A stretch of 64,000 bases of DNA, taken from contig NZ_MDKC01000033.1 in assembly GCF_001712755.1 (NCBI RefSeq), forward strand, positions 62,001-126,000, in the 5' to 3' direction. Every line of letters begins with the position of its first letter. Positions within the stretch are counted from its first letter, which is position 1. The position numbers and the translations under genes are program-made. Under the pieces are notes generated by a model. It was not told the origin of the DNA. It made no database searches and was given only the letters and a program-made list of their open reading frames with translations. Of this stretch, positions 34,350 through 44,186 are shown in pieces. The DNA comes from Gottfriedia luciferensis (lineage in GTDB: Bacteria; Bacillota; Bacilli; Bacillales; Bacillaceae_G).

Positions 34350-37300
34350 CTATTTCTTTAATACAACATTTGCATCTCCTACAATATTTCTTAACATCGA
34401 AAGACAATTCACAGAAGGATTCACATAATAGTGTTCAGATAATTGAACAGCTTTTTTATCTTCTTCATAGTAAAGCACAACTTTCGCATGCCCTTTATAC
34501 TTAGAGATCGTTTGCTGTATTGTGTACGAAATATTTTTATTAGTATGTCCCGTTATTTTAATAAATAAAGTATACTTCTTTTGGTCGTTTATTTCTTCCA
34601 TTTCTTCGATTGTAAGGACTTCATTTATTATTAATTGTTTTCTTTCATCCCGTTCATCAACTTTTGCTTTAACTACAACTACTTCTTTTTCTTTTAATTT
34701 ATGACGGTATTTTTCAAAAGTAGTTGGAAATACAACAGCATCAATTGAAGAACTTAAATCTTCAACTTGTAAAAAAGCCATATGCTGCTGTTTTTTTGTT
34801 TTTGTAATCCTTAAGTCCTTAATATAGACAAACAGTAGATGCTCTGTATCTTTCTTCATCATAATTGATGTAATAGTCCCGGCATTACTTTCATTCAGCA
34901 ACTTCTCGTATTGACTAATCGGATGACCTGATAAATAAGTTCCTAAAGCTTGTTTTTCAAGTTCAAGCTTGATTGAAATTTTCATTGGCTCCACTTTAAT
35001 AATTTCTGGTTTAGGCACAAAATCTTCATCAAGAAATAAATCAAATTGATCTTCATTTTCAGGTCTTACTATATCCACGTAATCAAAAATCATATCAATA
35101 TTTGCTAATAGTGTTGCACGGTCGAGCTCAAACTCATCAAAGCATCCCGAAAAAATTAAATTTTCTATACTTTTTCGGTTTAATGCTTTTGGTGAAATTT
35201 TAATGCAAACCTCAAAAAAATCTTTATATGGCCGCTTTTGTAGAATTTCTCTTACAGTTGCCATTCCTATATTTTTAATAGCTAATAAACTATATCGAAT
35301 TCCATTTCCTTCAACTACAAATGCGTATTGACTTTTATTTATTGAAGGTGGATAGATTGGGATCCCTTTTAATTTTGCTTCCCCAATATAATTCGATACT
35401 TTCTCTTCACTTCCTATAAAACTCGATAAAAGTGCTGCATAAAATTCTAGAGGAAAATTTGCCTTTAAATATGCTAGTTGATACGCAATCATACTATACG
35501 CTACAGCATGACTCCTATTAAATCCATAATTAGCAAATTGGACAATTAAATCGTATACTTCATTTGCAACTTGTTCATCATAACCTTTAGCTATTGCACC
35601 TTCTACAAAATGAATTCTTTCTTCATCTAAAACTTCCTTCTTCTTTTTACTTACAGCTCTTCGAAGTAAGTCTGCTTCACTTAAAGTAAATCCTGAAAGT
35701 GTCGAAGCAATTTGCATGATTTGCTCTTGATATATGATTACACCATATGTTGGTTTTAATATTTTTTCTAAAACTGGATGAGGATACGTAACATTCTCCA
35801 ATCCATGCTTATATTGAATAAATCTAGGGATTTGCTCCATTGGACCCGGACGATATAACGCGTTTACAGCCACTATATCTTCAAACTGATTAGGCTGTAA
35901 TTGCTGTAGTACTCTTCTCATCCCTGATGATTCTAACTGAAATACGCCTGAGGTATCTCCTTTACTAAGAACTTCAAATGTTTTTAGATCTTGTAACGGA
36001 ATTTCTTCCAAATTAATTACTTCGCCTTTTGCTTCATAAATTAATCGACAGACCTCTTCCAATAAACTTAAGTTACGTAGACCAAGGAAATCCATTTTTA
36101 CTAATCCAAGCTCTTCAAGGATTTCTGCAGGATATTGTGTTAAAAACACTCCATGATTCCCCTCTTGTAGCGGGACAACATTTGTTAAGGGAAGTTCAGA
36201 AATAATTACACCTGCTGCATGGATGCTTGTATGACGAGGTAATCCTTCAACTTGGCAAGCTACCTCAAATATCCGTTTATGAATACCAGAATGTTCAACA
36301 TGATTTTTAAATGCTTTTGATTGCTCAAAGACATCTTTTAATGAAATTCCTAATGATGATGGAATTAACTTTGAATACCGATCTATTTCAGTTGGTGTAA
36401 GCCCCATTACCCTGGCAATATCTCGAATAGCTGCTTTTGCTCCTAATGTTCCGAATGTAATAATTTGTGCAACATGCACATCACCATATTTTGAAGCGAC
36501 ATAATCAATCATTTCATCTCGTCGATGATCTGGAAAGTCAATATCAATATCTGGCATTGTAATTCTTTCTTCATTTAAAAAACGTTCAAATAGTAAATTA
36601 TAATGTATTGGGTCTACATTCGTAATTTTTAATACGTAAGCCACTAAAGATCCCGCAGCGGAACCACGTCCTGGTCCAACAAATATCCCTTGTTCAAGTG
36701 CATATTTAATAAAGTCCCAAACAATGAGGAAGTAATCATTAAATCCCATCTTATTGATTGTATTTAACTCAAATTCTAATCTTTGTTTAAGTTCATCATT
36801 TATTTCCCCGTACCGCTCAATCATGCCATTTTCACAAACCATTTTTAAATATTCCACTGTTGAATATTCATCAGGTACTGGATACTTAGGCAATAACGGC
36901 TGATGAAAAGGAATCGTTACATTACAGATATCTGAAATATGGATAGTGTTTTGAAATGCTTCTTCCTCATCAGAAAACAGCTTCAATAATTCGGCTTTTG
37001 ATTTATAATAATATTCGTTGGAATGTAATCTTGGTCTTGATTCGTCCGATAACTTAGTACCATTTTTAACTGAAAATAATGCATCTTGAATAAGTGCATC
37101 CTCTTTTTCAATATATCGAACGTCATTTGTAACTACTAAACTGATGTTTGTTTCTTTTTGTACTTGTTTAATGAGTGGATATAGCAAACGATCTTCAGGT
37201 AAACCGTGATCTTGAATACTGACAAAAAATTGATCAAAAATTGATTGATACTCTTTTAAATGAACAATAGCTCTTTCTATTTCTCCATTCAGTAGTAAGT

Positions 37301-37694
37301 TTTCAATTTCTCCCTCGATTCCTGGCGTAATTGCAATCACGCCGTTACTATATGCCGATAACCACTTTTTAGGAATTCCTTCTGGTGATTTTGTCCCTAT
37401 TATACTTGTAAGTTTTAAAAGGTTTTGATAACCAGTCAGATCTTTTGCTAGAAAAATCATCGGATAAGACTGCTGTTCATCCATTAAAATTGAGATTTTC
37501 ACCCCAATAATTGGCTTAATCCCCGCTTTTTTACACGCATGATAAAAAGGAATTACCCCGTACATGACATTTTCATCTGCAATAGCAAGCGCAGGATGTC
37601 CTTCTCTAACAGCAGCATTAATTAATTCATCTATTTTACATGCGCTTTGCAATAAACTATAAGAACTTTGAACTTGCAAATGAACAAAACTCAT
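34350..37694 (-). CDS. dnaE: DNA polymerase III alpha subunit, DnaE type
   Basis: A 1114-residue replicative polymerase that in Bacillus extends primers on the lagging strand before PolC takes over. N-terminal PHP domain (1 to about 270), palm with catalytic acids in PDIDIDFPDHRRDE (about 390-405), tandem HhH region around 800, and an OB-fold near 985-1060 (LEKQALGTYLSGHPI precedes it). Length is typical for DnaE (the PolC exonuclease insert is absent). Single gene, divergent from ytrH. Ribosome binding site AAGGAGGA. Confidence 0.96.
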   Translation of the reverse strand: MSFVHLQVQSSYSLLQSACKIDELINAAVREGHPALAIADENVMYGVIPFYHACKKAGIKPIIGVKISILMDEQQSYPMIFLAKDLTGYQNLLKLTSIIGTKSPEGIPKKWLSAYSNGVIAITPGIEGEIENLLLNGEIERAIVHLKEYQSIFDQFFVSIQDHGLPEDRLLYPLIKQVQKETNISLVVTNDVRYIEKEDALIQDALFSVKNGTKLSDESRPRLHSNEYYYKSKAELLKLFSDEEEAFQNTIHISDICNVTIPFHQPLLPKYPVPDEYSTVEYLKMVCENGMIERYGEINDELKQRLEFELNTINKMGFNDYFLIVWDFIKYALEQGIFVGPGRGSAAGSLVAYVLKITNVDPIHYNLLFERFLNEERITMPDIDIDFPDHRRDEMIDYVASKYGDVHVAQIITFGTLGAKAAIRDIARVMGLTPTEIDRYSKLIPSSLGISLKDVFEQSKAFKNHVEHSGIHKRIFEVACQVEGLPRHTSIHAAGVIISELPLTNVVPLQEGNHGVFLTQYPAEILEELGLVKMDFLGLRNLSLLEEVCRLIYEAKGEVINLEEIPLQDLKTFEVLSKGDTSGVFQLESSGMRRVLQQLQPNQFEDIVAVNALYRPGPMEQIPRFIQYKHGLENVTYPHPVLEKILKPTYGVIIYQEQIMQIASTLSGFTLSEADLLRRAVSKKKKEVLDEERIHFVEGAIAKGYDEQVANEVYDLIVQFANYGFNRSHAVAYSMIAYQLAYLKANFPLEFYAALLSSFIGSEEKVSNYIGEAKLKGIPIYPPSINKSQYAFVVEGNGIRYSLLAIKNIGMATVREILQKRPYKDFFEVCIKISPKALNRKSIENLIFSGCFDEFELDRATLLANIDMIFDYVDIVRPENEDQFDLFLDEDFVPKPEIIKVEPMKISIKLELEKQALGTYLSGHPISQYEKLLNESNAGTITSIMMKKDTEHLLFVYIKDLRITKTKKQQHMAFLQVEDLSSSIDAVVFPTTFEKYRHKLKEKEVVVVKAKVDERDERKQLIINEVLTIEEMEEINDQKKYTLFIKITGHTNKNISYTIQQTISKYKGHAKVVLYYEEDKKAVQLSEHYYVNPSVNCLSMLRNIVGDANVVLKK

Positions 37695-37867
37695 CTACAT
37701 TCCTCCTTACCATCTTTTCAATATAATCTATTCTATCACAAAATACGAACTTACATTCTATTTTTGTTCGTGAAAATTAAAACATATCTTTTATTTTAAA
37801 CTTACTTTAATACTCATCATACACATAACACTTTGTCCATATATATTAATGGAGGGAGTGAGGACAA

Positions 37868-38203
37868 TTGGAGCTTAAGTTGCCATTTATACCAGCATTA
37901 ATTTCAATGTATTTTATTTCACTAGGAATCATAATAGGTGGATCGATAATTGGTTCAATCGGTTACTACGTCATTGGACAGCCACCACTTAGCAGCATGT
38001 ATGATTTATCAATGAAGTTACGAATTTGGGCAATTGTTGGGGCGATTGGTGGAACATTCGATACATTCTATAGTTTTGAAAAAGGATTATTTGAAGGAGA
38101 AACAATTGAATTCATTAAGCAAATTTTCATGATTATAGCCGCCATGGGAGGAACTCATACAGGTACAATCATTATCCAATGGTTTACAGGAGAACACGTT
38201 TAA
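37868..38203 (+). CDS. ytrH: Sporulation membrane protein YtrH
   Basis: A 111-residue membrane protein with three predicted spans (about 8-35, 54-72 and 84-106). In B. subtilis ytrH and ytrI are sigma-E dependent and needed for efficient sporulation. The start is TTG at 37868 with GGAGGGAGTGAGG upstream. The stop codon overlaps the ytrI start (TAATG). Confidence 0.85.
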   Translation: MELKLPFIPALISMYFISLGIIIGGSIIGSIGYYVIGQPPLSSMYDLSMKLRIWAIVGAIGGTFDTFYSFEKGLFEGETIEFIKQIFMIIAAMGGTHTGTIIIQWFTGEHV

Positions 38204-38706
38204 TGAAAGCTCCTCCAGAACAACTCTCCCACGCTTGGGCTAAATTTTTTGTAGGCATTTTTTTCGGGTTTATCATTAGTTGGCTCGTTTTTATTTATTT
38301 TTATGGTGTGACTGAAGAAGAGCAAGTAAAACAAATATCTGAATTAAAAATGCTCAATAAACAATATTTAAGAGATAAAAATATATTTATTGAAAATATG
38401 GAGCGAATGAACAAGGAAAAGAAACGAAATTTAACAGTTCAAGATATCAAGGTGACAATTTTAAATTACAAGCAATACAATATAAATGCCTTTACTAATA
38501 ATCAACTTGTTACTGATGTAAAGGATGATCTAAGTAATTTACTTACTCAAGATATTAAAAGCGTTTCACAAAATCGGGAATTATTAAGACGTGCAATCGA
38601 AAACAAAGTTTATATTAAAGATGATCGGCGTTTTAAACTTGAAATAGATACAATCTACTTTGATACCGTATTAGAAATCACATTAAAAATAAAAAGCACA
38701 AAATAA
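38203..38706 (+). CDS. ytrI: Sporulation membrane protein YtrI
   Basis: A 167-residue protein with one N-terminal membrane span (about 16-38), a coiled-coil-like charged segment (about 44-75) and a soluble C-terminal domain. The ATG at 38203 overlaps the ytrH stop and has AGGAGA about 9 nt upstream; an in-frame ATG 24 bases earlier has no ribosome binding site. Co-transcribed with ytrH and required with it for sporulation in B. subtilis. Confidence 0.83.
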   Translation: MKAPPEQLSHAWAKFFVGIFFGFIISWLVFIYFYGVTEEEQVKQISELKMLNKQYLRDKNIFIENMERMNKEKKRNLTVQDIKVTILNYKQYNINAFTNNQLVTDVKDDLSNLLTQDIKSVSQNRELLRRAIENKVYIKDDRRFKLEIDTIYFDTVLEITLKIKSTK

Positions 38707-38707
38707 A

Positions 38708-38749
38708 TGAGAGGCTAGTATTCGATTAGCCTCTCAAATTTATTTTTTT
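38708..38749 (+). terminator. Convergent terminator between ytrI and nrnA
   Basis: TGAGAGGCTA / TAGCCTCTCA perfect 10-bp stem, followed by AATTTATTTTTTT on the plus strand. Confidence 0.85.
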
Positions 38750-38754
38750 AAGCT

Positions 38755-39696
38755 TTATTTTTCTTCCCTACAAACCTTTTTTAATTCTTCCACTACTTTT
38801 TCTGCTTCTTCCCATGAGAAGACTTTCGCTCCAGAAGCAAGCGGATGTCCACCCCCGTTAAACATAGCAGCTACTCCATTTATAACTGGTCCTTTTGAAC
38901 GAAGACGTACCCGAATTAAATCCTCTTCCTCTAAAAAGATAACCCAAGCTTTTACTCCTTTTATATGTCCAAGTGAACTTACAGCCAACGAAGCTTGTTC
39001 AGAATTAACATTGTATTCATCCATTAGAGCCTTTGTCATGTTTATATGACCGACTCCCTCTTCTGTCAGTTTAAAATTTTGAAGAACATATCCATTTAAA
39101 TGTGCCATCTCAATTGATGTTTCGTACATATTGTCATATATTTCATTAATTGAAAAATCCTTTTTTATCAAATTACTAGCTGCATGAAAAGTTCTTTCTG
39201 TTGTACTTGGAAATAAGAATCTTCCTGTATCTCCAATAATCCCCGCATAAATTAGTCTCGCAGCTTTGTCAGTAACGACTAATTGTTCATTACTACTCTC
39301 TGCCAGTTCAAAAATTAACTCGCTTGTTGAACTTGCAGTAGTATCTACATGCATAATGTCACCGTATGGATCTACATTCGGATGATGGTCAATTTTAATC
39401 AGTTTCTTTCCTGATGAATATCTTGCGTCATCTACTCGTTCAGTATTGGCAGTGTCACAAACAATGACAAGAGCATCCTCATATACTTCATCTGCAATTT
39501 CATCCATTTTATATAAATACTCTAGAGATTGTGGCAAATGTCCTACTACATATACTTTTTTAGCGGGATAACTTGCTTTAATCATCTCTGCTAAACCACA
39601 CTGTGAACCGATTGCATCTGGATCTGGGCGAACATGACGATGAATGATTATCGTATCAAACGAATGTATATCTTTTAAAATTTGTTCCTTCAACAT
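38755..39696 (-). CDS. nrnA: Bifunctional oligoribonuclease/PAP phosphatase NrnA
   Basis: A 313-residue DHH-family phosphoesterase that degrades nanoRNA (2-5 nt) and hydrolyses 3'-phosphoadenosine 5'-phosphate. Metal motifs: HVRPDPDAIGSQ (HxxPDxD), VCDTANTERVD, IDHHPN (DHH) and GDTGRF. The DHHA1 domain ends with GGGHPLASGAK. Named ytqI in B. subtilis and found beside ytrI there as well. Confidence 0.95.
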   Translation of the reverse strand: MLKEQILKDIHSFDTIIIHRHVRPDPDAIGSQCGLAEMIKASYPAKKVYVVGHLPQSLEYLYKMDEIADEVYEDALVIVCDTANTERVDDARYSSGKKLIKIDHHPNVDPYGDIMHVDTTASSTSELIFELAESSNEQLVVTDKAARLIYAGIIGDTGRFLFPSTTERTFHAASNLIKKDFSINEIYDNMYETSIEMAHLNGYVLQNFKLTEEGVGHINMTKALMDEYNVNSEQASLAVSSLGHIKGVKAWVIFLEEEDLIRVRLRSKGPVINGVAAMFNGGGHPLASGAKVFSWEEAEKVVEELKKVCREEK

Positions 39697-39786
39697 TAAA
39701 CTCTCCTTTATATGAAAACTTTTGAAATATAGTTTCTATGACTGTAAAATAGAATTATGTATTAGTCATTGAAAGGTGGAAGCTAA

Positions 39787-40077
39787 GTGAATAGCATTGC
39801 AACAATCGTAATTATATCTTTTCTATTCTTCTTATTTTACGTTACCAAATTTTTCTTTACAAGCGAACTATTAACAAAAAAAATTGCCGGGTCACGTGCC
39901 AGATTAACTTTTGGATTATTCTTATTGCTTTACGGTATAAATCAAATGGTAGCAAAGCTTGAATTAATCACAATTTGTGTCGGTATTCTTTTCATTCTAT
40001 TTGGTGCGGCAAATCTATATCGTGGATACTTACAAAATAAGCATTATAAAGCAATTGAAAATAAACAAACTATTTAA
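39787..40077 (+). CDS. ytpI: YtpI-like small membrane protein
   Basis: A 96-residue protein with three hydrophobic spans (about 4-24, 39-56, 61-80). GTG start with AAAGGTGG upstream. Length and position between nrnA and ytoI match B. subtilis YtpI, a protein of unknown function. It is followed after 32 bp by the helical-repeat gene and may share its transcript. Confidence 0.75.
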   Translation: MNSIATIVIISFLFFLFYVTKFFFTSELLTKKIAGSRARLTFGLFLLLYGINQMVAKLELITICVGILFILFGAANLYRGYLQNKHYKAIENKQTI

Positions 40078-40109
40078 TCTATAGTAATCTAGAAAGTGAG
40101 AAAACTTAC

Positions 40110-41123
40110 ATGATGACAGAAGATCTATTTTCATCTAAATTTGATGAACTAGTAGAATTATCACATTCTAGTATTAAACTTCAAAAACTACTTACTTTTG
40201 CAGAAGAATTAGAAAATCAAGAGGAATGGGGATATCTATATTACGTTAATATGGAATTAGCAGAAACTGCTTTTTCTATTGGTGAAATAGATTTATTTAT
40301 TGATACCTTTTTGTGGTGTGTAGATTTATATGATCAAAACGAAGAACGTATCGAGCAAGAGCAGATCCTATGGTTGTACAAGTGGTTGTTAGAAATAATA
40401 CCTCAGTCCCTCAGATTCTCGTTAGAAGAAATTCACCATTATTTCGAGGATTTTAAGAATCGTTTAGTAATTGCTAACTATTCTTTAAGACCTTATTTTC
40501 AATCTCTATTTATAATGAATTTATATTTAAATCAAATTGATTACGCAAAACAAAACTTTCAACTATATAAAAAATCTCCAAAGGATCATTTAAGTAATTG
40601 CGAAAAATGTGAAATGTATGGTGAAATGATTTATTTACTAAAAACGGATCATCTTCAAGAAGCGTTAAATTTACAAAATAAAATAATGAATAGCTCAGTT
40701 GATTGTGACGAAGCGATTCACAAATCCTACTCAAAATTACTGCTTCCTTTATTAGAAGAAAGCAAAATAGATGAAGCATTAATTATTCAACAAAAAGCTT
40801 ATTTTGTAACATACAATCGCACAAAATACATTCCTGAACTAAGTGAACAAATGATCTTTTTAACTTTTTGTGATCCTGACAGAGCAATTGAATTGTTCTA
40901 TAAACATGTTGATTTATGTGATAATCTTTCAAATCTATCATATAAATTCGAGTTTTGGCTAGCAGCATTATTTATGGCGAAAAAATTGAAAATAAATGAA
41001 GATGAATTTATTTATGACTTAGAGAAATTAGAGAAAATTGTATATGACTTAGCAAAAGATTTTGATACTAGAAACGAAAATAATGAATTTGTTAATCGAG
41101 TTACTAAACTACTTTCGAAATAA
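40110..41123 (+). CDS. Helical-repeat (TPR-like) protein, function unknown
   Basis: A 337-residue acidic, soluble protein made almost wholly of amphipathic helices, with recurring patterns like WGYLYYVNMELAETAFSIGEIDLF and HLQEALNLQNKIM that resemble tetratricopeptide pairs. No Rap-type or other catalytic motif is recognised; the NCEKCE pair of cysteines (about 163-166) is the only notable feature. It sits between ytpI and ytoI, where B. subtilis has no gene, so it looks like an accessory insertion. Ribosome binding site AGAAAGTGAG is modest. It ends in a strong terminator. Confidence 0.65.
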   Translation: MMTEDLFSSKFDELVELSHSSIKLQKLLTFAEELENQEEWGYLYYVNMELAETAFSIGEIDLFIDTFLWCVDLYDQNEERIEQEQILWLYKWLLEIIPQSLRFSLEEIHHYFEDFKNRLVIANYSLRPYFQSLFIMNLYLNQIDYAKQNFQLYKKSPKDHLSNCEKCEMYGEMIYLLKTDHLQEALNLQNKIMNSSVDCDEAIHKSYSKLLLPLLEESKIDEALIIQQKAYFVTYNRTKYIPELSEQMIFLTFCDPDRAIELFYKHVDLCDNLSNLSYKFEFWLAALFMAKKLKINEDEFIYDLEKLEKIVYDLAKDFDTRNENNEFVNRVTKLLSK

Positions 41124-41154
41124 ATATACGGGATGATATTTTCATAAACTTCAA

Positions 41155-41185
41155 AGGCAGGGAATGGTTTCCTGCTTTTTTTTTT
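41155..41185 (+). terminator. Terminator of the helical-repeat gene
   Basis: GGCAGG-GAATGGTTT-CCTGCTT stem followed by a run of ten T. Confidence 0.85.
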
Positions 41186-41256
41186 ACGTAATTAAAAAAT
41201 AATGGAAGCCCTAATAGAGCTTCCTCGCTGTTAAAAAACAAACTTCTCAATTTAAA

Positions 41257-41412
41257 TTACCAAATTTTCGTAAAGGAGTAGTGTGATGTTGATTTCCACT
41301 ACAGGATACTCGCTTTCCATGGGGCGAGACCTGAGCCTCCTCGGCAAGCCTCCGGGGTCTCAGCCTTCCCGCTTATCCCATAAGAGTCGAGCACCCCTCC
41401 GCTCCAATCAAC
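41257..41412 (+). repeat. Bacillus-type intergenic repeat, copy 2
   Basis: The core at 41288-41412 starts GTTGATT and ends AATCAAC, with CTCGCTTTCCATGGGGCGAGA, GAGCCTCCTCGGCAAGCC and GGGGTCTCAGCC. The left flank (ATTACCAAATTTTCGTAAAG..., from 41257) is repeated in inverted form beside copy 3. Same orientation as copy 1; noncoding. Confidence 0.8.
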
Positions 41413-41863
41413 TTATTCATCGAAAAAAGTCTGCTATAAATCATAATCAAATAGCCTTTACTTAAAGTAACTTAAATACCAGCTTGTCGGTCAATTAATC
41501 TCGAAAAATTAAACTAATCAATTGAATTTGTTTTTCTAAAAATTAACTCATAATATTTTTAATTTCTGAAAAAATCACTACTAGTGTTATTGGAAACATG
41601 CAATTACTCAAAACTATTAACATTTAAAACCATTAATAGCAATCCAAAAAAATGATAATTTCATCCATAAATAAATGCTCATTTAATGTCCGTTTTCCCT
41701 ATTGACCATTTTATATTCCAACAGTGTGTAGACAAAGTACAAAAAATTTGATTCTCAGACTGATTGCAAGCTCTTGTCTTTCGAGGAGCGAGAGATGAGC
41801 ACCATAGACAGCCGAAGCAATGAAGAAAGTGAGCGTTTTCGGGCAATCTGATGGCTTCATATC
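41413..41863. other. Intergenic stretch with a possible further repeat
   Basis: 41413-41700 is AT-rich with nothing recognised. 41720-41860 is compositionally different, with a GC-richer run (GAGGAGCGAGAGATGAGCACC...) and an open minus-strand frame of 62 codons that lacks a ribosome binding site and overlaps the end of ytoI. This looks like another dispersed noncoding element, not a gene, but only one copy is in the window. Confidence 0.4.
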
Positions 41864-43180
41864 TCATCGATCTAATAACTGCATCATCATCAATGCTTTG
41901 CCTACTAATATTCCTTGCTGAAATACTTCTACATCAACTTTTCCAAACTTACGACCTAATTCTAAAACTTTTGGTTTAATTTCAATTACATCGTCAATTT
42001 GAACTGGTTGTACGAAGTAAATTGTAATATTTTCTACGATTAAGTCCCCTTTTTTCATATCACGAACTGCTCGTTTACCTGCCTCGGTTACAATCGTTGT
42101 AAATACACCATGTGAAAGAGTACCAATTACATTTGTCATTTGAGGAGTTACATTACATCTAACCGTAAAGTCATCATTTTTTTGCTCTTTATTATTATGG
42201 AATTGACTAGTAACGATATCATCAATTGTTTCGCCCACTTGAGGTTGTCGTTGCAATTGCTGTAATGCTTCAAGTACATCTTGACGACTTATAATACCAA
42301 TTAAGTTATTCGATGTATTTACAACTGGTAGCAACTCTATTCCTTCCCAAACCATCATTCTAGCAGCTGCTGCAACCGACATTTTTTCATTTACACTTAT
42401 TGGTTGTCTAGTCATCACTTTATCAATTCTTTGCGTACGTTGTTCATGTATAATATCCTTTGAAGTTACAATTCCTATTAGCTTACCTCGATCATCAATT
42501 ACTGGATATCTTCCATGACCTGTGTCTCTATTATATTCATACCACTTTTCAACTTCATCAAATGGAGATAGTGTAGCTGTTTTTTCAGTTGGGATGAGTA
42601 TATCTTCAACTAGTACTATATCTTTCTTAATTAACTGATCATAAATTGCTCTATTAATTAACGTGGCAACAGTAAACGTATCATAACTAGAAGAAATAAT
42701 CGGCATTTTCATTTCATCCGCAAGACGTTTTACACTTTCATCTGTATCAAATCCACCTGTTACTAAAACCGCTGATCCTTCTTTTAATGCTAATTCATGT
42801 GCTTTCACTCGGTTACCGACGATTAATAAATTATTTGCACTAATATATCTCATCATCGCATCAAGCTGCATTGCACCAATAACAAACTTATTAAGTGTTT
42901 TATGTAATCCTTCTTTACCACCCAAAACTTGTCCATCAACAATATTAACAACTTCGGCAAAAGTTAATTTTTCAATATTTTCTTTTCTTTTCGTTTCAAT
43001 TCGAATCGTACCTACACGTTCGATGGTACTAACAAACCCTTTGTTTTCCGCATCTTTAATTGCTCTATATGCAGTACCTTCACTTACACTTAAATCTTTT
43101 GCAATTTGTCTTACTGATATTTTATGACCGACCGGTAGTTGTTCAATATGTTCTAGTATTTGATCGTGCTTTGTAGTCAA
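41864..43180 (-). CDS. ytoI: CBS/DRTGG/hot-dog regulatory protein YtoI
   Basis: A 438-residue four-part protein: N-terminal winged helix (SVRQIAKDLSVSEGTAYRAIKDAENKG, about 20-47), DRTGG domain (about 75-180, with AVLVTGGFDTDESV), a CBS pair (about 190-310, with GRYPVIDDRGKLIGIVTSKDI) and a C-terminal hot-dog domain (about 325-438). Such architecture suggests a nucleotide- or acyl-CoA-sensing regulator, yet its target is unknown. Same neighbourhood as in B. subtilis (ytoI-ytpI-nrnA). Confidence 0.9.
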   Translation of the reverse strand: MTTKHDQILEHIEQLPVGHKISVRQIAKDLSVSEGTAYRAIKDAENKGFVSTIERVGTIRIETKRKENIEKLTFAEVVNIVDGQVLGGKEGLHKTLNKFVIGAMQLDAMMRYISANNLLIVGNRVKAHELALKEGSAVLVTGGFDTDESVKRLADEMKMPIISSSYDTFTVATLINRAIYDQLIKKDIVLVEDILIPTEKTATLSPFDEVEKWYEYNRDTGHGRYPVIDDRGKLIGIVTSKDIIHEQRTQRIDKVMTRQPISVNEKMSVAAAARMMVWEGIELLPVVNTSNNLIGIISRQDVLEALQQLQRQPQVGETIDDIVTSQFHNNKEQKNDDFTVRCNVTPQMTNVIGTLSHGVFTTIVTEAGKRAVRDMKKGDLIVENITIYFVQPVQIDDVIEIKPKVLELGRKFGKVDVEVFQQGILVGKALMMMQLLDR

Positions 43181-43248
43181 TTACCTCACCAAGCTTTCAA
43201 TGGTTGTATTAATATTTTTATTAACTATTATATAACAATTCATACCAT

Positions 43249-43280
43249 GAAAAAAAGCACGTTTCAACGTGCTTTTAAAA
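43249..43280 (-). terminator. Terminator of ytkL
   Basis: Minus strand AAAAGCACG-TTGAAA-CGTGCTTTTTTT hairpin with T run. Confidence 0.85.
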
Positions 43281-43310
43281 CTGTACTAATATTTTCTTCA
43301 ATGACCTATA

Positions 43311-43997
43311 CTACAATAGTGAAATTGTTGTATTTGGCTCATGAATGAAACCATTATTCTTTGGTAATTTTGCAAGGAACTCATTTGGGTCTACTTGGAT
43401 TGGTGGAAATGTATTATAATGCATCGGAATTACTTGCTGTGCATTAATCCATTCAGAAGCAATTACTGCATCGTCGATTCCCATTGTAAAATGATTACCA
43501 ATTGGTAAATATGCTAGATCGATTTTTTCATACTCACCTAATGTTTTCATCCCTCTGTATAACGCAGTATCACCAGCATGATAAATTGTTTTACCAGCTA
43601 TTTTTAATAAAACGCCTGACGGTGGTCCTACATTAATTATTTGTTTATTTTCTTCATCAACAATACTTGAGCCATGGATTGCTTCTACTAATTTTAATTT
43701 ACCAAATGAAAACTCTTTTTCTCCCCCGATATGCATAGGGACAACTTTGACACCTTGCCACGAAATCCAAGTTGCTAATTCCACAGGAGCAATAACCGTT
43801 GCATCATTTCGTTTTGCTAGTTCAACTGTGTCACCTAAATGATCGCCATGACCATGTGTTACATAAATATAATTCACTTTAATATTTTCTACCTTCACAT
43901 TAGTATGTGGATTACCATTAATAAATGGGTCAATAATAATTGAATCTTGACCGTGTTCTACTAAAATAACACTGTGCCCAAAATATGTAATGTTCAA
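43311..43997 (-). CDS. ytkL: UlaG-like metal-dependent hydrolase YtkL
   Basis: A 228-residue metallo-beta-lactamase-fold protein of the UPF0173 family. The metal motif is THGHGDH (H48, H50, D52, H53), with EAIHGSS, YHAGDTALY and MHYNTFPP supplying later ligands. TTG at 43995-43997 is chosen as start because AAAGGAG lies 9 nt upstream and the protein opens MNITYFGHS as in relatives. The natural substrate is unknown. Divergent from the M24 peptidase gene. Confidence 0.88.
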   Translation of the reverse strand: MNITYFGHSVILVEHGQDSIIIDPFINGNPHTNVKVENIKVNYIYVTHGHGDHLGDTVELAKRNDATVIAPVELATWISWQGVKVVPMHIGGEKEFSFGKLKLVEAIHGSSIVDEENKQIINVGPPSGVLLKIAGKTIYHAGDTALYRGMKTLGEYEKIDLAYLPIGNHFTMGIDDAVIASEWINAQQVIPMHYNTFPPIQVDPNEFLAKLPKNNGFIHEPNTTISLL

Positions 43998-44186
43998 ATG
44001 AAGTCGCTCCTTTATTATAAAATTAGTCTCTACCACATTTTAACAGATTATTTTCTATTACAAAAATAAGAAATAAGTTAACTATTTTACGTAATTTGAT
44101 AAAAAATGATAAAATAAGAGTGTTATAAACTGTAAAGACTTTTTTGTTTATTGCAGTAATTTGTTTTTTAAGAAAGGATGTTACAA

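Noticed and set aside
41283-41465. A 60-codon plus-strand frame at repeat copy 2
   Set aside because: It reads through the repeat core; the same repeat in other copies does not keep the frame open.
41679-41867. A 62-codon minus-strand frame overlapping the end of ytoI
   Set aside because: No ribosome binding site, Cys/Trp-rich chance translation, overlap with a real stop region; treated as a possible repeat.
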